A stretch of DNA of 64,000 nt, from positions 41,891,192-41,955,191 of the forward strand of contig NC_068566.1 in the NCBI RefSeq assembly GCF_025698545.1, written 5' to 3'. The notes under the pieces are model-generated. The model saw only the letters and a list, made by a program, of their open reading frames with translations. It was not told the DNA's origin and ran no database searches. A program made the translations under genes and the position numbers. How positions within the stretch are numbered: position 1 is the first letter of the stretch; every line of letters begins with the position of its first letter. Of the stretch, positions 59,901 to 64,000 are shown piece by piece. This DNA is from Gossypium raimondii (lineage: Eukaryota > Streptophyta > Magnoliopsida > Malvales > Malvaceae).

Positions 59901-61272
59901 GGGTATTTGGTTACTCAAATATGACCTTAGTTTTTAATACCTGCAGGCATGGAACTGAGAATGGCGACAAGTACAAGGCTGAAGACCTGTCTGTATAGCT
60001 TTACCTCACCTGGTGGTCCAATGTATCCTACAAGGGCTGTCCGTCATGCAGCTTGGGATGCCTTAGATTTCCTTTTTCCTGTAAGTACCTTACTATCTCA
60101 AGTGATTGTCTTTCTGAAAGAAAATGAATCAAGCGTCACTTTCTCTATTCTGAAATAGAGTTTGTCATGAGTGTACAAGGGTGTTTCCATGACTTGAATG
60201 GATGACCTTCGGGTCACAAGGAAGCAACCTTGTGATTGTGCAAGGTTCACGCTCTGTGATTGAGACATAAATGAACTATGATAACTCTTCATGTTGCATT
60301 TTGGGTTCATTTATGTGCTCATTGGTTGTTAATGACTGAGTTAACCTTTAACAGTAAGACATAAGACCAACCCAAAAATGGCCCTTTTGGTTCAGTGAAA
60401 GGATGAAAAGAAGCGGAAAAGTGGAAAAATAATAGATGTCAAATGTGCTTCTTAGGAAAGAAAATATGAGAGATGACTATTTTCCATTGTAATGCATAAA
60501 AACACAGTTTTTCAAATTGAAATGATAAATAGAAAAGGAAATAATAGAGATGTAAGTTGGTTTAAAATTATGTATTTTTCGAAAACTATATTTTTTTCCT
60601 TTCATCTTATTCTAGCAATGAATAGAAAGAAAATTATTATTATTTTTCAAATTTTCATCTTTTTACTAAAGACACCAATGGTAAGAAAATTTATTTTTCT
60701 AGCTTTTTATTTTTTTACTTCTTCAATTTTCTGCAGAAGATTCAGAATGATAGTTTTAAAAAACATATAAAATTGTAAATGTACACACCTAACTTACATC
60801 TTTCTCATTTTCTTTTCTCTGTTAATGTATTATGAAGGAAGATGATGGCTTTGCCTCGTATTTTTCTTTTCTATCAAGCACACCCACTTTAATTCCTTCC
60901 CAGCTTACCCCTCCTTGCATCCTTTGCAACTTGAAAATTCTTCCATACAAGTATCCAGTCACTTGCACCTAATTTGCTATGACACATTCTTCACATGTAG
61001 AATCTTAGAATGGATTGTTTCCAAGAGATATACCTCTATGGAGTTGAATTTTGAAAGTGATGCAATTATTTGGGGGTGATTATTCTTGTATTTTGCAGGT
61101 AGGGCGTTACCCACGACATCTAATAAGTTTGTTCTTTAGACTGTTATATCCCTGGTATTGGCCGTCTTCATGTTGGAACTTTATAGTGTCATGCATAAAG
61201 GCTGTGTTCCATTCCCTGTTGAGGGTGATCCATTCCAGGTGGGGGAAGCTTAGAGAGCCTAAAACGGCTTAA
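56920..61272 (+). CDS. Conserved plant protein of unknown function (360 residues)
   Basis: Eleven exons: 56920-57006, 57616-57700, 57863-58059, 58838-58920, 59090-59135, 59241-59297, 59440-59494, 59580-59680, 59800-59863, 59947-60080, 61099-61272. All are GT-AG and in phase, giving 1,083 nt. The protein starts 'MQQQEASSRPQSSAYLNKL'. It has well-ordered helices such as 'NLLQELFADIALEVDDRAK', 'LDLIVQLWSQSFASHIFSLL', 'AQRDLYLLLSRFIFFYN' and 'PTRAVRHAAWDALDFLFP', and a hydrophobic segment near the end ('HLISLFFRLLYPWYWPSSCW' onward) that may be a membrane anchor. I recognise it as a conserved land-plant protein but know no established function. The even exon phasing and absence of stops argue for a live gene. 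Intron 1 contains a tandem duplication that copies the exon 2 acceptor, and intron 10 is about 1 kb. Confidence 0.88.
57020..57630 (+). repeat. About 300-bp tandem duplication in intron 1, duplicating the exon 2 acceptor
   Basis: Unit 1 (about 57020-57330) and unit 2 (about 57331-57630) share 'atattaggttta', 'gagtatt' plus 'tactagcgtct', 'gatcgatgtatgttcaaatt' and the acceptor 'attgcag/gcattagcgtct'. The true exon 2 starts at 57616. The upstream copy offers an acceptor at 57316-57317 with four matching codons, then diverges. Confidence 0.85.
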
Positions 61273-64000
61273 ACCCATCCTTTCGTCCTCTCCGTTTCAA
61301 TAAATTTAGGTTTGTATGATTTCATGTATTAGGTATATTGTTTTCCTTTTTTATTGTATGTGTTTGCCTTTTAGATAGAGTCCTGATCCTCGTGTAAACT
61401 CAAAAAGGGTTTTTTGGTAATGAGAATGTGTTTTGAGATTAGTTACCTTTTTGTGTTTAATAACGGCTCAAATTCAAAACCCAATTTTATTTTCCTATTA
61501 GAATTGATAGGATTAGTGTGATTTCCCTCAACCTTTTCTAGCTCGTTCTTTTTGGTCCTTGGAACTTAGATTTCGTAATTTTATTTTGAGATCATACATT
61601 ATTACCAACACAATTTTTATCATGCCAGTTCAGGTACTAAAATGAATTTGATACTAAATTTTAGTTGCAAATTTAGCTAAAAAACTCATTGACTCTAAAA
61701 ATACTAGAAATTTGATTATGTGAATGAAAATAAAATATATTATTAAAAATATGTGGAAGTATAAATGATAAAGAACATGAGAGAGAAGAAATCTTTTAGC
61801 TAAAAATTAAAAGCACGAGTAATATTTAAATAAATTATATTTAAGGATTTGTATATCTTTTCAAATTGAATACAGTTTTAATATACGATTCCACAATGCA
61901 AAGGATAACAGATCACCCTTTGTGCAGAAGTGAAAAAAATGAAAATGGGAGTGATAGAACCGTATTTTCTGGATAACTGGAAACAATCGAAATGAGAGTG
62001 GACGTCTTAAAGAAATAAATTTAAATATTTTTTAAAATGAGAATTTTTTTTTAACATAAATGTTTAAAATTATTTATCATTTTTTTTTCCGATCATTATA
62101 CTCAAACTCACATGGTTTTATATTCTGTTTTATTTTATTAAAATATAATATTACTGTTCGCTCTTTTATTTCTTAACAATTTAAGGTGCTAAAACTTGTG
62201 AGATCAGTCATTTTAAAGACAAGCCGCGTTACGTATTGGATTCAGTTTAGGAACTTCGACCAGACAAGATTACATCAAGTCATATGAATAACAAAAGCGA
62301 GAGCTAGGACAACCCATTATTCATTTGTTTACGTAAAACGCAATTGGAACATTTAAGAAGCAGCATAAAGATCCGCGGAGGAACTAGAAGGAAGCACTAT
62401 CACAACTTTTTATACTCAGACTTTATTTGACATTTTCCTATAAAAGTATTTTTGAACTAAAAACACTTTGAAACAAAAACTAAAATTTTTATTTACATTT
62501 TTTGACTAAAATGTATTTCTTATCTCAAAAACACTTCTAAGAAAAGCTCAAAAATCTTGTTTAATAGTACTTTGTTCCAAAGATACTTTTGAAAACAATG
62601 CTAAACTGATACCCACCCAACTCATGCATGAATGTTACCTCAATTGATCTTTGTAAAATTGATTCATATTTTTAAAAGCAAACAAATAGTTCACTTGATT
62701 TTTGTTATTTTTAGTAGTGTATTATTTTATACTTAATTTGACGCTTCATATGGCCTGATAACTGTAAGGCAAAAGCCCTAAAATCAAATTGACGCACTAA
62801 ATTACGACAAAAATAACTAGAACCAAATTCAACATCTAGATCGAACTCTTATGTTAGACATAATCCTTGAAAACACTACTCGTGACAGACGATTCTCATG
62901 TTTATTTTTTGTTTAAAAAAAACCCATTAAAACTGTTCGTCCCATCGCACGTCCGCTATCCATAACACAAAACGGTCCTCATCCAAAGCAAATTGATTCA
63001 ATTCCAGCAGTTCGTATTTTAGTATTTCAAATTTTCTCTTGATACCATTTAAGTTAAAAACAGTATAAACCGGCCCACAGGCTCAGGCTTAGCTGTCCTA
63101 ACGTAAACACAGTGTCGAGCAAGAATAAACAAATTCTAAACCTACTTTAATATGCTTGAATTAGAAGATGCAGCATGGTCTTCAAAATTGGGAGAAAAAG
63201 ATCAACATAAAGGATCAGTTGAACATCCCACCACATAAGCTAACCAGGAACTTCTAGATTGAAAGAAGAACCCCTTAGATCAATTCAATGAATAAACAAA
63301 ACATTCCTTGAGATTCAATTTTTATTAAAATAACTGAAATTCAAGAATCATAAAAACTATATATAGATGTTAATCATGAGCAAAATAAGACTCATTGGTC
63401 AATAACTGTGCATATATGTAAATAGGAAAACCAGCACTCACCAACTTCATAGTCTGAAGGTTGGGGCAAGCTTCCAAAGTGAAGACCCGATACTACTATG
63501 GCAAATAAGCATCGTCCACTTTGAAGTTCCTAACCTTGAATCAGGGGAAGTAGTGACAAAAGCCGTTTGCTCCAAGCATTACCATAGCAGCTCACAGAAT
63601 GACAAAAAACTTAAGCAATTTCCCGCTATTTAAATCTTAGCTTTTGTTAAAGTATATTCATGCCGTAACTATACTCTTATTCAACTTCCCCAAGCCCCAA
63701 AATGAAATGCAGGCTTATATGCGGAGGCAGAGGGGGTTCATTCACTTTATATGGAAACTGAAAGAGCAAACTTCAGAATCTTATTGTACTTCAACAGATT
63801 TCTATAATCATTTGAACTCCAGAACAAGCTCCTATAAGCCAACTGTACTGGAGCCGTCAACAGATTTTCTCCGGCAAGAAACCAACTGGTTGAAACCAAA
63901 GCAGGGAGATTCTACAATAGTTTACTACAATAAGCCATATCAGCATAATTCATAGATAATAGGGGCAAAGATTAATCCCTTGGCAATAATACAATAGAGT
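61273..64000. other. 3' flank and intergenic; no gene recognised
   Basis: 61273-61450 should contain the 3' UTR of the preceding gene. 61600-62200 is AT-rich. 62220-63400 is unremarkable. 63400-64000 is less AT-rich and might be UTR or an exon edge of a gene beyond the window, possibly on the minus strand. The open frame at 63644-63955 on the plus strand resembles nothing I know and is probably chance. Confidence 0.4.

Noticed and set aside
60492..60770. Separate small gene in intron 10 of the unknown gene
   Set aside because: A low-complexity Phe/Ile/Lys-rich frame in AT-rich intron sequence, with no start context or family.
63644..63955. Coding exon at the right edge
   Set aside because: A 103-residue frame with no recognisable motif or splice context. 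It might be UTR or part of a gene outside the window, but the sequence alone does not support it.

Overview
This is a plant nuclear window, most likely from cotton (Gossypium) or a close Malvaceae relative. The evidence is AT-rich DNA, GT-AG introns, an intronless histone H4, a plant ACR-type ACT-repeat gene, plastid-derived DNA, and dense nests of Ty3/gypsy LTRs, MULEs and a PIF/Harbinger element. The species call rests on remembered repeat style (LTRs with CACACGCCCGTGTG motifs, MULEs carrying a plant mobile domain gene) and is an inference. There are no bacterial-type operons, CRISPR arrays or phage features.

Layout. 1-9.0 kb: a reverse-strand gypsy LTR remnant holds a small non-autonomous MULE (283-9031, 9-bp target duplication). 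That MULE was split by a 7.2-kb PIF/Harbinger element (1017-8201) with decayed Myb-like and DDE transposase genes, which also contains a 5' fragment of a phosphatidate phosphatase (lipin/PAH) gene and a PPR scrap. 9.0-21.5 kb: old minus-strand LTRs are interrupted by three plus-strand solo LTRs of 2.8-3.1 kb. 21.7-22.3 kb: a 598-bp MITE that is an end-to-end deletion derivative of the 1-8 kb Harbinger. 22.88-23.19 kb: an intact histone H4 gene. 24.5-40.7 kb: one decayed LINE cut into three pieces by two minus-strand solo LTRs. Inside the first of these sits an 8-kb head-to-head palindromic gypsy element (25415-33467). The distal LINE end carries plastid DNA (trnR-UCU and part of atpA). 42.8-49.9 kb: a 7-kb MULE with a decayed MuDR-like transposase and, on the other strand, a decayed plant mobile domain gene. 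51.6-55.0 kb: ACR9-like gene with six exons and an intact frame. 56.9-61.3 kb: eleven-exon conserved plant gene of unknown function, intact. 61.3-64 kb: no recognisable gene.

Only three genes look functional: H4, the ACR9-like gene and the uncharacterised gene. The rest is layered mobile DNA whose order of arrival can be read from target duplications and rejoined flanks. The most unusual object is the palindromic retroelement. It has two LTRs facing outward, each with its own primer-binding site and gag, joined through a 73-nt loop in the reverse-transcriptase region, and flanked by a perfect 5-bp duplication showing that it integrated as one unit.
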